This document shows positions 8,651-16,463 of a DNA stretch of 64,000 nt, one piece after another (positions within the stretch are counted from its first letter, which is position 1; every line of letters begins with the position of its first letter). The translations under genes and the position numbers were made by a program. Below the pieces are notes generated by a model that saw only the letters and a list, made by a program, of their open reading frames with translations, was not told the DNA's origin and ran no database searches. This DNA is from a virus: positions 1-64,000 of the IMG/VR virus record IMGVR_UViG_3300015263_000653; one strand, given 5' to 3'.

Positions 8651-9115
8651 ATGACTGGTGACGAATTGAAAAAGCAACTGGCCGAAAAGTATCCGCAGAT
8701 CGGTTTGACCTTCGGATACATCGGCAACCTCGAACGCTGGGGTGATGATCGCTCGTGGTATTTCTTCACGAAGGTCCGTCCGCCGCAAAGTGACAACTGC
8801 CTGTCGTTTGGTAGCTGTCGCACCGATAAGCTGGACGAGTTTATCGCCAAGGCTGAACGAGAACTGGAGAACTGGATTGTCGAGCGGGTACTCCCGCACG
8901 CCGAACACGTCTATCGCAGTTTTGACGTGGTTGTGCCGTTGCATGTCGCTCCCATCGTGGAAAAGACCCTCAAGGCGCATGGAGCAAGTTTCGGTATGCG
9001 TGGTGGTGGTCGCTTCAGTTTCTCGTTGCAACACAAAACCCTCGAAGATATTCGAGAGATCGTTACGGGTCTGGTGGGAACCGAAGGCGTGACGGTCGAG
9101 CCGTCTCGCTGGTAA
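8651..9115 (+). CDS. hypothetical protein, 154 aa
   Basis: The start follows CGGAGATCGCC. Two similar-sized alpha/beta halves (WYFFTKVRPPQ and GRFSFSLQHKTLEDIREIV) could be a duplicated small fold. No catalytic motif. The stop is TAA followed by ACACCC, a one-base shift of the usual stop/element overlap. Confidence 0.8.
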   Translation: MTGDELKKQLAEKYPQIGLTFGYIGNLERWGDDRSWYFFTKVRPPQSDNCLSFGSCRTDKLDEFIAKAERELENWIVERVLPHAEHVYRSFDVVVPLHVAPIVEKTLKAHGASFGMRGGGRFSFSLQHKTLEDIREIVTGLVGTEGVTVEPSRW

Positions 9116-9132
9116 ACACCCGCTTGGAACAT

Positions 9133-9209
9133 GCCCGGCTGACCGGGCCGGTGATCGACGCCAGTACAAAAATTGTACCGGGCTGTGATCCAATGCCAGT
9201 CAGCCGGGC
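9133..9209 (+). ncRNA. structured RNA block between two elements, about 77 nt
   Basis: There is no ORF here. GCCCGGCTGAC 9133-9143 pairs perfectly with GTCAGCCGGGC 9199-9209. Inside, GTACAA/TTGTAC closes an AAA loop. The block sits between cores at 9115 and 9214, where a gene would normally be. Its role is unknown. Confidence 0.6.
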
Positions 9210-9259
9210 CTCTAACACCCGCTTGAAACGAGAACACAACACACTACTAGGAGATCGAG

Positions 9260-9673
9260 ATGACGAAGCCAGAATTCGCCGCCCTGTCAGGATGGGCAAT
9301 CGCTGAACACTTCGGTTGCCAATACTACGGCGATGGTTCGCCAGTCCCGCATGGTGGTGTCTTCTATGACATGCGAGATTGGCAACGATACGGATATGCC
9401 AACGTGGTCAACATCTACAAAGACCCCGAAGGCGAGCCGATTATGACCGTCGAACGTGGCACGCTCAACAAGCCAGAGGACATGCAATCGGCATTCGATT
9501 GTGCTGGTACGCCGAAAGATCAGTACGACAATCCAGCCGCTCAGATCGAAGCCGTCTTCGCCGCCTGTGGTGTCGAACCCGATTCGGTCAACCCGTGGTC
9601 CTACTTCCCCATCGACGACGAAGATCGGTTGTGGGAAGAGACCGAGCAAGACCTGAAATTGCTCGGTAGCTAA
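9260..9673 (+). CDS. hypothetical protein, 137 aa
   Basis: The start follows AGGAGATCGAG. Acidic, aromatic-rich (WAIAEHFGCQYYGDG, NPWSYFPIDDEDRLWEE). No recognised family. Confidence 0.8.
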   Translation: MTKPEFAALSGWAIAEHFGCQYYGDGSPVPHGGVFYDMRDWQRYGYANVVNIYKDPEGEPIMTVERGTLNKPEDMQSAFDCAGTPKDQYDNPAAQIEAVFAACGVEPDSVNPWSYFPIDDEDRLWEETEQDLKLLGS

Positions 9674-9715
9674 CACCCGCTTGATGGGAAACAACACACC
9701 ACTGGAGACCAACAA

Positions 9716-10102
9716 ATGACAAAGCCGTTTGTCCTGTATCGCAACACTAAGAGTCGTGTGGAACACGAACGAGAAGAAGAAGTGATGGATCGCATGGAAG
9801 CCGATGCGGAGATCATCGACTTTGAAGAGTTTGCAGAGAACTGTGAATTCAATGAAGTCGCTGAACAACTCGGCTATGGTGATGACCTGCCGCTGGCCGA
9901 TGATTGGTCTGTCAGCTTCAGCAAGAGCCAGTTCGGCGGATTGCCCTGCTTCATCCTCGGACACACAGAGTGTGATTTCATCTTCCTCAAACCGGAAGAC
10001 GCAAACATGCTCGGCGAACATCATGGTCAAGCCGCCGAAGGGATGACCGACATGGAATGGAAACGTCACACCGGTTACGGCAAGACTGGCCTCGACCCCT
10101 AA
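9716..10102 (+). CDS. hypothetical protein, 128 aa
   Basis: The start follows CTGGAGACCAACAA. The N-terminus is highly charged (SRVEHEREEEVMDRMEADAE) and is followed by a compact mixed region with two Cys. No family recognised. Confidence 0.8.
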   Translation: MTKPFVLYRNTKSRVEHEREEEVMDRMEADAEIIDFEEFAENCEFNEVAEQLGYGDDLPLADDWSVSFSKSQFGGLPCFILGHTECDFIFLKPEDANMLGEHHGQAAEGMTDMEWKRHTGYGKTGLDP

Positions 10103-10120
10103 CACCCGCTTGGAGATCAG

Positions 10121-10429
10121 ATGAACGTCAACATCACGGTAACTTGCCCAAAGCACAACATGATCGTCAATCCCCGGTATGTCACCGAACAACTGGAGAA
10201 ACGAATGTTCCAGATGCCGGGCGGGTTTCGGTTCCGACTGCAACAATGCCTGCCCTATCCGGGCGAGCCGTTTGAGAACAAGACATTGCAGTTCACCAAT
10301 ACTGTGCCGGTTGGCAGGATTCGTGACAACGCCCAGCGAACACCCACTTTCAAAGAGCAGCGAACACGCTTCGCCTTCAACATCGGAGATAACCAAGTCT
10401 CCGTGAGCACTGACCCCGAATCACAATAG
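10121..10429 (+). CDS. hypothetical protein, 102 aa
   Basis: The element at 10101 is the short form: its trailing GGAGATCAG is the Shine-Dalgarno. Beta-rich sequence with two Cys. The next gene follows after 8 nt without an element. Confidence 0.75.
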   Translation: MNVNITVTCPKHNMIVNPRYVTEQLEKRMFQMPGGFRFRLQQCLPYPGEPFENKTLQFTNTVPVGRIRDNAQRTPTFKEQRTRFAFNIGDNQVSVSTDPESQ

Positions 10430-10437
10430 GAGAACGG

Positions 10438-10851
10438 ATGAAACCGAACCCCGGACAACACGTCACTTGCTTGCATGAAATGGCCGCTTACTACTCCAAC
10501 TATGGACCGAACAAAGGCCGACATATCATCTTCCGGCCCGGCATGGTGGGAGTCGTTCACAGCATCACCCCCAAGGTGACACTGCCCAAGCGTGGCACAC
10601 CACTGCCGCCCGGCATCGACCGGAAAGATGAATTCGCCGTGGTCGATTACTTCGACGAGAACAACGAACCGCAACGGGTTGGCTTGAACTTCTGCAACGT
10701 GGTTATCGCTGAACTGCCCCGCAACACTTGCCCCGATTGTGGTGCGCCCAATCGTCCAGACAATGGCGAGCAACTTCATTACGTCAATTGTCCGCATCAC
10801 ACCAAGTGGGTCTTGAAAAGAATTCGACGACGCAAAGCGGCGAAAGCGTAA
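10438..10851 (+). CDS. small zinc-ribbon-like protein, 137 aa
   Basis: The start follows AGGAGAACGG at the end of the previous gene. The C-terminal part has CPDCG, then 14 residues later CPHH, a plausible zinc site, and then a basic tail (KRIRRRKAAKA). It could bind nucleic acid. The partner is unknown. Confidence 0.75.
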   Translation: MKPNPGQHVTCLHEMAAYYSNYGPNKGRHIIFRPGMVGVVHSITPKVTLPKRGTPLPPGIDRKDEFAVVDYFDENNEPQRVGLNFCNVVIAELPRNTCPDCGAPNRPDNGEQLHYVNCPHHTKWVLKRIRRRKAAKA

Positions 10852-10869
10852 CACCCGCTTGTGAAGTGT

Positions 10870-11042
10870 GAGAGAGTGAGCAGGGGGTTGGCCGGTTGTA
10901 TCGGACAATCCTCAAGTCTGCTGAAAGCTCTGCCTGAAGTGCGCACTAGGCTACTTTGGTGAACGTGACCGAAGGAAAAGGTAGATCAGCGGAAGGGATT
11001 GGCATAAACGGGTCGATTCCCGTAACTCCCTGCCCACTCTCT
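10870..11042 (+). ncRNA. tRNA-like structured RNA with an 84-nt insert
   Basis: There is no ORF here. AGAGAGTG 10871-10878 pairs with CACTCTCT 11035-11042, and CAGGG 10881-10885 with CCCTG 11028-11032. Read as a tRNA, GGGGGTT 10883-10889 / AACTCCC 11024-11030 is a 7-bp acceptor with one wobble. A 3-bp D-like arm, CAATCC/GGATTG (10906-10911/10996-11001) as anticodon stem, a 5-nt variable loop and the T arm ACGGG-TCGATT-CCCGT (11008-11023) follow. The T loop is 6 nt instead of 7. The 84-nt insert in the anticodon loop folds itself (CTGCTGA/TCAGCGG, CTTTGGT/ACCGAAG). No CCA is encoded. It is not a normal tRNA. Confidence 0.6.
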
Positions 11043-11092
11043 AACACCCGCTTGTGAAGCGTACAACACAACAACTTTCACTGGAGATCGCA

Positions 11093-11437
11093 ATGAGCCG
11101 TCGAATCACAATCACTTTCGATGTCGTGGATGAAGAGTCAGCCGCCCAAGGCGACTTCGCCGAAACCGGCTGGATTGACGAAGAGGGAGTGGAGATCACC
11201 CCCGATGAGTATGACCTCGACGATGCCGATGGCGATGAGATCGCCGCCGTGGTCGAACTCGCCAAGAAAACCATTCTCCAGAACGGTTGTGTCGAACCAT
11301 CGTCCAGCCAGTTCCATACCGGAGTCTGGTACACGCAAGTTGACTGCCCGATGGGAGAGGAACGCTATTCGTTCCACCTGAACGACTTCCTCCCCGAAGA
11401 GGAAGAGGCAGTTTACAACGCAATCACCGCCAACTAA
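11093..11437 (+). CDS. hypothetical acidic protein, 114 aa
   Basis: The start follows CTGGAGATCGCA. Acidic (YDLDDADGDEIAAVVELA), with a segment EPSSSQFHTGVWYT and YSFHLNDFLPEEEEAVYNAI. This layout recurs in phage hypothetical proteins, but I cannot name a family. Confidence 0.8.
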   Translation: MSRRITITFDVVDEESAAQGDFAETGWIDEEGVEITPDEYDLDDADGDEIAAVVELAKKTILQNGCVEPSSSQFHTGVWYTQVDCPMGEERYSFHLNDFLPEEEEAVYNAITAN

Positions 11438-11455
11438 CACCCACTTGGAGGATAC

Positions 11456-12037
11456 ATGAGCCAACTCGAAACACTGGTGAACCGACTGAACCGCCAACTG
11501 GCAGAAATCAATGCCCTCGTGCGGTTCAAGTACGCCCCTCGCAACAACTATGCCGCCGTCGATGAATTCGACGTGGACGTGGACGGGAATCGGACAAGCA
11601 CCGGCGACCGAAACGTGGCCTGCGGCACTCGCACCGAAGTCACCGACAAAGTGCAGGAACGGTATGAGGAACTGTTTGACACCCGCTTGGGAGAAGTCGA
11701 AGCCCTGCGGGATCGCTTGACCAAGATCAAGGCCAAAGCACGATTGAAATATCTGCGTGGCGAGATCGAAGCCGAACGCATCAGCTACGGCGAGATCGCA
11801 GAACTGCAATCGCTGGTGGAACACATCGACGATGGCGATGTTCTGCTGCTGGAGTGGGCTGGTGTCCCTGAGTTTCCCCCGGATACCGCTCCCTGCCTCG
11901 GTTGCGGTATCACACAAGTCGCTGTCGAAATCCTCGATAACGGTGGCGTGCCGGTCAATCGGTATCGCATCAAGTTGCCCGAATCGTGCGAAGTCAACAT
12001 CGACGAAGAGAACGGCGAAATCATCATCGACAACTAA
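11456..12037 (+). CDS. hypothetical protein with coiled-coil middle, 193 aa, internal element
   Basis: A short-form element supplies GGAGG before the ATG. Residues about 55-120 are a charged coiled coil (LRDRLTKIKAKARLKYLRGE). An element core at 11679 lies in frame within this coil and encodes Asp-Thr-Arg-Leu. The C-terminal part is beta-rich. No family recognised. Confidence 0.8.
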   Translation: MSQLETLVNRLNRQLAEINALVRFKYAPRNNYAAVDEFDVDVDGNRTSTGDRNVACGTRTEVTDKVQERYEELFDTRLGEVEALRDRLTKIKAKARLKYLRGEIEAERISYGEIAELQSLVEHIDDGDVLLLEWAGVPEFPPDTAPCLGCGITQVAVEILDNGGVPVNRYRIKLPESCEVNIDEENGEIIIDN

Positions 12038-12082
12038 CACCCGCTTGAACAGCGTCAACACAACCCATAACAGGAGACCCAC

Positions 12083-12328
12083 ATGACACAGAATGGCCCC
12101 ACAGTGATCGCTGGCGAACAGAATGTCCGCAACGCCCGTGTTCTGGCACTGCGGAGTATGCTCGGCCTCGAAATCAAGGGACTGGGCCGACGTGGGCGAA
12201 GTGCCTACTCCATCGTCAAAGAGGAATTCGGCTTCAAGGGCGGCAAGCAAAAGGTCTATGACCAACTGGACGCCCATATCAAGGCGAATATCCTGCCCGA
12301 TCCGCCCACTGAGGCAACGACCGAGTAA
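12083..12328 (+). CDS. small basic helical protein, 81 aa
   Basis: The start follows AGGAGACCCAC. The sequence has RSMLGLEIKGLGRRGRSAYS then a helix VYDQLDAHIKANIL. It resembles small phage proteins of unknown function found near recombination genes, but the assignment is weak. Confidence 0.75.
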   Translation: MTQNGPTVIAGEQNVRNARVLALRSMLGLEIKGLGRRGRSAYSIVKEEFGFKGGKQKVYDQLDAHIKANILPDPPTEATTE

Positions 12329-12372
12329 CACCCGCTTGGCAACCGTCAACACCAATCAACAGGAGAACAACA

Positions 12373-12696
12373 ATGTCCTTTGGAACGACGGTTGCCGATG
12401 CACTGAGAACCGCTGGATTCAACGTCACCGACGTTTACCAGTACGAATTTCGCTCGGTCGATATTGAGATTGGCGAAGAGTCGCTGACGTTCGGACTGCA
12501 ACACGATGGAACGGTGACGTGGCATGATTTCACTCACACCACTGTCATCGCTCCCATCGACAAGCCGGATGAACTCGTCGCCGCCTTCACCGAACTTCTC
12601 CCGCTAAGGGACGAAGCCCTGCAAGAGTGGATCGCAAGCCGCAAGTGGGAAACGCAAGAGCAACACCCGCTTGGACAACACAACACACCTTACTGA
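12373..12696 (+). CDS. hypothetical protein reading through an element, 107 aa
   Basis: The start follows AGGAGAACAACA. The usual TAA at the element is CAA here (12661-12663). Translation therefore continues through the core (His-Pro-Leu frame) and adds about 11 residues before a TGA in the leader of the next gene. A point change of the stop codon is the simplest explanation. Confidence 0.75.
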   Translation: MSFGTTVADALRTAGFNVTDVYQYEFRSVDIEIGEESLTFGLQHDGTVTWHDFTHTTVIAPIDKPDELVAAFTELLPLRDEALQEWIASRKWETQEQHPLGQHNTPY

Positions 12697-12712
12697 GAAC
12701 AGGAGATCGCTT

Positions 12713-13102
12713 ATGTCAAGTCCGATTCGTCACCGCCTCTGCCGAGACGTTTGTTTCTCTCAAATCGTCGGAGCAATGCGGGATCGCTGCAACGCCCACT
12801 GGCTGGTCGATGCCATCGCTTCTCACCTGCAAGCCGGGAAGGAATTCAAGGCCGCTTGTGAGAAAGATGAACGCTTCCGTGATATGTCCATCTGGATTCT
12901 GCGGAAGACCGGCGACAGCACCGCCGAACTGATCGCCGTCGCTGACACCGACGCCGCATCCATGCGAAGGCCCGCCGTTCGTCAAGAGATTGAGCACACC
13001 GATTTCCCCTTCGACATTGAGGGGCAATACAAGTGCTACGCCTGCTGGACGATGATCGACGACAAGCCCTGCTATTACATCATCGACCCCAAGGAATACT
13101 AG
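12713..13102 (+). CDS. DUF6876-like protein, 129 aa
   Basis: The start follows AGGAGATCGCTT. The pattern NAHWLVDAIASHLQ, then SIWILRKTGDSTAELIAV and IEHTDFPFDIEG, matches the DUF6876 family of phage and mobile-element proteins as I remember it (WLiD...DFPL). The family function is unknown. It ends TAG, so the next element is 3 nt downstream. Confidence 0.6.
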   Translation: MSSPIRHRLCRDVCFSQIVGAMRDRCNAHWLVDAIASHLQAGKEFKAACEKDERFRDMSIWILRKTGDSTAELIAVADTDAASMRRPAVRQEIEHTDFPFDIEGQYKCYACWTMIDDKPCYYIIDPKEY

Positions 13103-13123
13103 GGCAACACCCGCTTGGAAGAC

Positions 13124-13147
13124 ACCGGGGAGAATCGTCTCCCCGGT
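13124..13147 (+). other. hairpin after element (CCGGGGAG family)
   Basis: ACCGGGGAGA 13124-13133 pairs with TCTCCCCGGT 13138-13147 with a 4-nt loop. It is followed by CCAAAAATTGTACTGGAG, which carries the next Shine-Dalgarno. Confidence 0.9.
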
Positions 13148-13177
13148 CATTCCAAAAATTGTACTGGAGAACAACGC

Positions 13178-13429
13178 ATGAAGACGATTTACCTGCTCAT
13201 GTGGGAAGGTCAACTTGGCGGTGGTGGCGGTGGCGGTTTTGAATGGCATCCAGAAAAACAGGTCATGGTCGAAACCCTTGCGAACTTTCTCCGCACCGGC
13301 CCCAAAAAGACCTACTACTGGGAGTTTGAGATCAAAGTCCCGTCCACGGCAACCGAGGATGAAATCAACGAGATCATCGAAAATCGGGCTGAGGAACTCC
13401 AAAACAGCAAGGTCGCCAGCCGGGTTTAA
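13178..13429 (+). CDS. small hypothetical protein, 83 aa
   Basis: The start follows CTGGAGAACAACGC. It has a run of seven Gly near residue 15 (LGGGGGGGFEWHP), then a compact alpha/beta part with VPSTATEDEINEIIENRAEE. No family recognised. Confidence 0.75.
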   Translation: MKTIYLLMWEGQLGGGGGGGFEWHPEKQVMVETLANFLRTGPKKTYYWEFEIKVPSTATEDEINEIIENRAEELQNSKVASRV

Positions 13430-13471
13430 CACCCGCTTGGAAAACAACACAACACCTTTCAGGAGATCGCC

Positions 13472-13693
13472 ATGAACGATTTGCTCGCTGTAATCTTCTC
13501 GCCTGTCGCTCTCAGTGATGAAAAGCTGAGAGAACTGTCGGAGCATGGTATCAAAACCGGCACGGTTGTCGTCGCCGGTTGCGAAGACCGACAATGTTTC
13601 TGGACTCCACCCGGCTCGCCGCCTACCGTCGTCTGGAAGTCGGAAGACGAAGCCCAACAATGGATGGACGAATCGTTGCTCGGAGCGGGGTAA
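13472..13693 (+). CDS. small hypothetical protein, 73 aa
   Basis: The start follows AGGAGATCGCC. Mixed alpha/beta, acidic. No recognised motif. Confidence 0.75.
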   Translation: MNDLLAVIFSPVALSDEKLRELSEHGIKTGTVVVAGCEDRQCFWTPPGSPPTVVWKSEDEAQQWMDESLLGAG

Positions 13694-13741
13694 CACCCGC
13701 TTGAACAACGTACAACACACACAACACTGGAGAACAAAACC

Positions 13742-13969
13742 ATGCTCGTTCGTGACTGGGAAGGGAAAATGGTCGAAGCCCCCGCCGACCTCAAGATTGC
13801 CGTCGCAACCTACTCCGACAATTACATCGTCTGGAGTCGCACCGGCAAGCGTCATCAAGTGCGGTATGGGCTGGAAGTCACCCCCTGCGGCAACGCCAAC
13901 GATGCCGCTCACAAGTTTGGTGAGTGTGTTCAACACTTCGCCGCCTGCGAAGGGAAGCTGGACGACTAA
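13742..13969 (+). CDS. small hypothetical protein, 75 aa
   Basis: The start follows CTGGAGAACAAAACC. Beta-rich first half (KIAVATYSDNYIVWSRTGK) with three Cys later. No recognised family. Confidence 0.75.
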   Translation: MLVRDWEGKMVEAPADLKIAVATYSDNYIVWSRTGKRHQVRYGLEVTPCGNANDAAHKFGECVQHFAACEGKLDD

Positions 13970-14014
13970 CACCCGCTTGTAGAGAAACAACACAACACCT
14001 TTCAGGAGATCGCC

Positions 14015-14368
14015 ATGTACCGCTATCGTGACACCAATTGTTCAACCAAGGGATCGCTTCGGGCCATGAAGCACCTGCTGAAGCTCGGCACAATCACCGC
14101 CATCCGGGGTTACATTTACTTCGGACGTTACAACACGCTCCACGTCGGCGTGATGGTTCACGGTGAGAACGGAACCTGCCGATTCGGCGGTTTCTCATGG
14201 GGTTACGGTGGCGAAGGCCCACGGGGACTCAATGAGTTGTTCGCTCGCCTCAATGTCCCGCAAGCGGAACAAGCCCGGATTCAATCCATCCCGTGGACTG
14301 GCTGGAACGCCGTTCGTGAAGTGTGGCGAATCGACATGACTGCCCTTGAACAACGACAAGCGGCCTAA
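14015..14368 (+). CDS. hypothetical protein, 117 aa
   Basis: The start follows AGGAGATCGCC. Gly/Tyr/Trp-rich centre (GENGTCRFGGFSWGYGGEGP) and a mixed C-terminus. No family recognised. Confidence 0.75.
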   Translation: MYRYRDTNCSTKGSLRAMKHLLKLGTITAIRGYIYFGRYNTLHVGVMVHGENGTCRFGGFSWGYGGEGPRGLNELFARLNVPQAEQARIQSIPWTGWNAVREVWRIDMTALEQRQAA

Positions 14369-14441
14369 CACCCGCTTGAAGGGCATCACCGGCGCACGCC
14401 GCTTCGCACCAAACAACTTCACAACTTACGAAGGGAAACCC

Positions 14442-14699
14442 ATGTACGAAGACCTCAAAGCCATCGCTGATCGGCTCGAAGAACTCAATGAGGACAGTTC
14501 TGAGAACTCGGAATACTGGTCGCTGCAAGAGCGTTTCAAGCCGATGCTCGAAGCCGCTCTGCTGGAACAAAACCTTGTCCAGTTCACCAAGCCGCAACTA
14601 TTCGACCTGATGTGCTGGATCGGCACTCACCGGCCCGTCCCCCTGCACACCGTTTTCTCGTCGTTCAGCCTTGCTCGAAAGTACGGACTGCCCGAATAA
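14442..14699 (+). CDS. hypothetical helical protein, 85 aa
   Basis: AAGGG lies before the ATG. The junction here lacks the A/C-rich leader and has a GC-rich spacer (ACCGGCGCACGCCGC) instead. Acidic helical sequence. The longer in-frame version from 14346 would cross the element and is unlikely. Confidence 0.7.
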   Translation: MYEDLKAIADRLEELNEDSSENSEYWSLQERFKPMLEAALLEQNLVQFTKPQLFDLMCWIGTHRPVPLHTVFSSFSLARKYGLPE

Positions 14700-14750
14700 C
14701 ACCCGCTTGTAGGGCATCGAGAGTAAACACAACACCATCTTGGAGAACCC

Positions 14751-15029
14751 ATGACCGACCCCACCATTCGCCGTTACATGCTGGTCTCTGACTATTCCAA
14801 CAATCAGACCGATCTGGAATGGCAAAGACTTTTGGAACGGATCGCTGTGACCGAACCGACATTGCTGCTGCAAGCTGTCGTGACAAAACACGGCTTGCGT
14901 GGCACAATGAACGAATTGGCCGATGCCGTCGAAGGGATGGAAAGCGTCCCCTATCTGCCAGTCGGGGAGAAAATCCACCCGGCAGACGTGAAGACTGCCC
15001 TCAACAACATTCGGGCTGACTTGTTCTAA
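14751..15029 (+). CDS. hypothetical protein, 92 aa
   Basis: The start follows TTGGAGAACCC. Helical, neutral, Leu-rich (LLQAVVTKHGLRGTMNELAD). No recognised family. Confidence 0.75.
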   Translation: MTDPTIRRYMLVSDYSNNQTDLEWQRLLERIAVTEPTLLLQAVVTKHGLRGTMNELADAVEGMESVPYLPVGEKIHPADVKTALNNIRADLF

Positions 15030-15082
15030 CACCCGCTTGGACTGCGGTAACACACAACACAACTTTTGGATTGGAGATCGAC

Positions 15083-15376
15083 ATGAAACCCGGAGAAGGC
15101 GCAGCACACCTGCGAAAACTGCGAAAGCACTCGCCACTGCGAACCGACGTGACATTCCCCGAAGAGGAACACGTTGCCCACGCCGTGGCAAAGGCTCTCG
15201 ATGATCTGTGGTCCTGTAACGGCATCCACCCCGCTCGAATCGCTGGGCTGGCTCTCGAAGAGGCAAACAGCCATCAAGCCGCCGCCGTTTGCTTCGCTCT
15301 GGCCGAAGGCGATTTGTCGGTGGAAAAGTTGCGGGAGATCCTCGCCATCCGCAATCACATCGAAGTCACCGGCTAA
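15083..15376 (+). CDS. hypothetical helical protein, 97 aa
   Basis: The start follows TTGGAGATCGAC. Helical with two His-containing segments (EEEHVAHAVAKALDDLW, ALEEANSHQAAAVCFAL). No metal motif is convincing. Confidence 0.75.
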   Translation: MKPGEGAAHLRKLRKHSPLRTDVTFPEEEHVAHAVAKALDDLWSCNGIHPARIAGLALEEANSHQAAAVCFALAEGDLSVEKLREILAIRNHIEVTG

Positions 15377-15399
15377 CACCCGCTTGGAAAGGACAAGAC

Positions 15400-15510
15400 A
15401 TGATCGTTGACAGAAAACAGAAGCGTCTGATTCGACGCATCAACTGGAAACTGATGCCTTGGCAAAGGAAACGACGGTTCACAATCCTCGGCTGGCAAGT
15501 CTGGCTGTAA
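15400..15510 (+). CDS. tiny very basic protein, 36 aa
   Basis: A short-form element with GGAAAGGACAAG before the ATG. The sequence is rich in Arg/Lys and Trp (RKQKRLIRRINWKL, RKRRFTILGW), so it might bind nucleic acid. An element bounds each side, which supports it as a real gene despite its size. Confidence 0.6.
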   Translation: MIVDRKQKRLIRRINWKLMPWQRKRRFTILGWQVWL

Positions 15511-15556
15511 CACCCGCTTGAACCCAGTCAACACAACACTCACAGGAGATCAGAAC

Positions 15557-15898
15557 ATGAACATGATTCAGCGTGCCGCTCTGTCGCCCGTCCCCGGAAA
15601 CCACAAGGTGATCGCTGGTGGACCCATCACCCTCCAGCCGCATTCTCGTGCCTATCGGGTTGTTATCGCCAACTGGGGTGACAAGCTCTCGGTTCATCAG
15701 GAAATTTTCGACGTGGACAAGGCCGACAACGCCGACGACCTCGCCGAAGCGTGCCGCAACGCCGAAAGCTGGCTCGATCAGGGCAGTTACTTCGGATACG
15801 ACGAACTTCACAAGGCCCAAAGCGAATTCGCCAACCGGCTGACGAAGCACGCCTATCACGTTGAAAGCATCTACCGGGATGTTCAGGCTGCCGCCTAA
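15557..15898 (+). CDS. hypothetical protein, 113 aa
   Basis: The start follows AGGAGATCAGAAC. Mixed alpha/beta. Begins MNMIQRAALSPVPGNHKVI and ends with a helix. No recognised family. Confidence 0.75.
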   Translation: MNMIQRAALSPVPGNHKVIAGGPITLQPHSRAYRVVIANWGDKLSVHQEIFDVDKADNADDLAEACRNAESWLDQGSYFGYDELHKAQSEFANRLTKHAYHVESIYRDVQAAA

Positions 15899-15920
15899 CA
15901 CCCACTTGGACACCATGAGA

Positions 15921-15939
15921 GGGTGACAACGAGTCACCC
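15921..15939 (+). other. short hairpin after element
   Basis: GGGTGAC 15921-15927 pairs with GTCACCC 15933-15939. It lies between the element at 15897 and the next ribosome site (GAGGAGACTGCCCT). There is no T-tract. Confidence 0.75.
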
Positions 15940-15970
15940 CAAACAACCCTAGTTTTGAGGAGACTGCCCT

Positions 15971-16345
15971 ATGACCATGCGAAACCCCCGTGGCAAGACG
16001 TTGAACCGTGCAATGCGGGATGCGGAAGCGAACTTCCGCTATCTCCAGAAGTTGACGGTCAACACTTCGCCGACCCTGAATCGGCTCGGCTCTGTCGCCG
16101 TGGCAACCATCCCAAAGGCTCCGAAAGATGGCTCGAACAAGCTGACTCTCAGCGTTCGTGGCATCGCCGAAGAGTCCGCCCGGATCGCCAAGGTGCTCAA
16201 AAACGGTGTCACCGCCGACCAGATTGCCGCTGGTGCGACCGTTCCCGTCAAGTTCAGCCGCATCGACGTGATGGTGACGTTCAAGATCGACGCCGCCGCC
16301 GTCAATGCCGCTCAGGAACGTGTCAAGCGTCGGATCGCTGCCTGA
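15971..16345 (+). CDS. hypothetical protein, 124 aa
   Basis: The start follows GAGGAGACTGCCCT. Basic helical N-terminus (RGKTLNRAMRDAEANFRYL) and a beta/helix C-terminus (FKIDAAAVNAAQERVKRRIAA). Basic overall, so nucleic-acid binding is possible but unproven. Here the stop TGA is 2 nt before the element. Confidence 0.75.
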   Translation: MTMRNPRGKTLNRAMRDAEANFRYLQKLTVNTSPTLNRLGSVAVATIPKAPKDGSNKLTLSVRGIAEESARIAKVLKNGVTADQIAAGATVPVKFSRIDVMVTFKIDAAAVNAAQERVKRRIAA

Positions 16346-16358
16346 GTGACACCCGCTT

Positions 16359-16398
16359 GGGAAGCGTGAGGCAAACGCCGCCCTGCCTCACGCTTCCC
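16359..16398 (+). other. perfect 15-bp hairpin bracketed by two elements
   Basis: Positions 16359-16373 (GGGAAGCGTGAGGCA) and 16384-16398 are exact reverse complements. Cores at 16348 and 16412 flank the hairpin, with no ORF between them. Confidence 0.9.
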
Positions 16399-16463
16399 AA
16401 CTCTTTCATCTAACACCCGCTTGGGAAGCGTACAACACACAACACCTTTTACTGGAGATCGCA

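Noticed and set aside
9063-9299. Minus-strand frame across 9063-9299
   Set aside because: Created by the hairpin block and elements read backwards. No ribosome site.
10883-11030. An ordinary tRNA gene
   Set aside because: The anticodon loop holds 84 nt, the T loop is 6 nt and no discriminator-CCA follows. Called tRNA-like instead.
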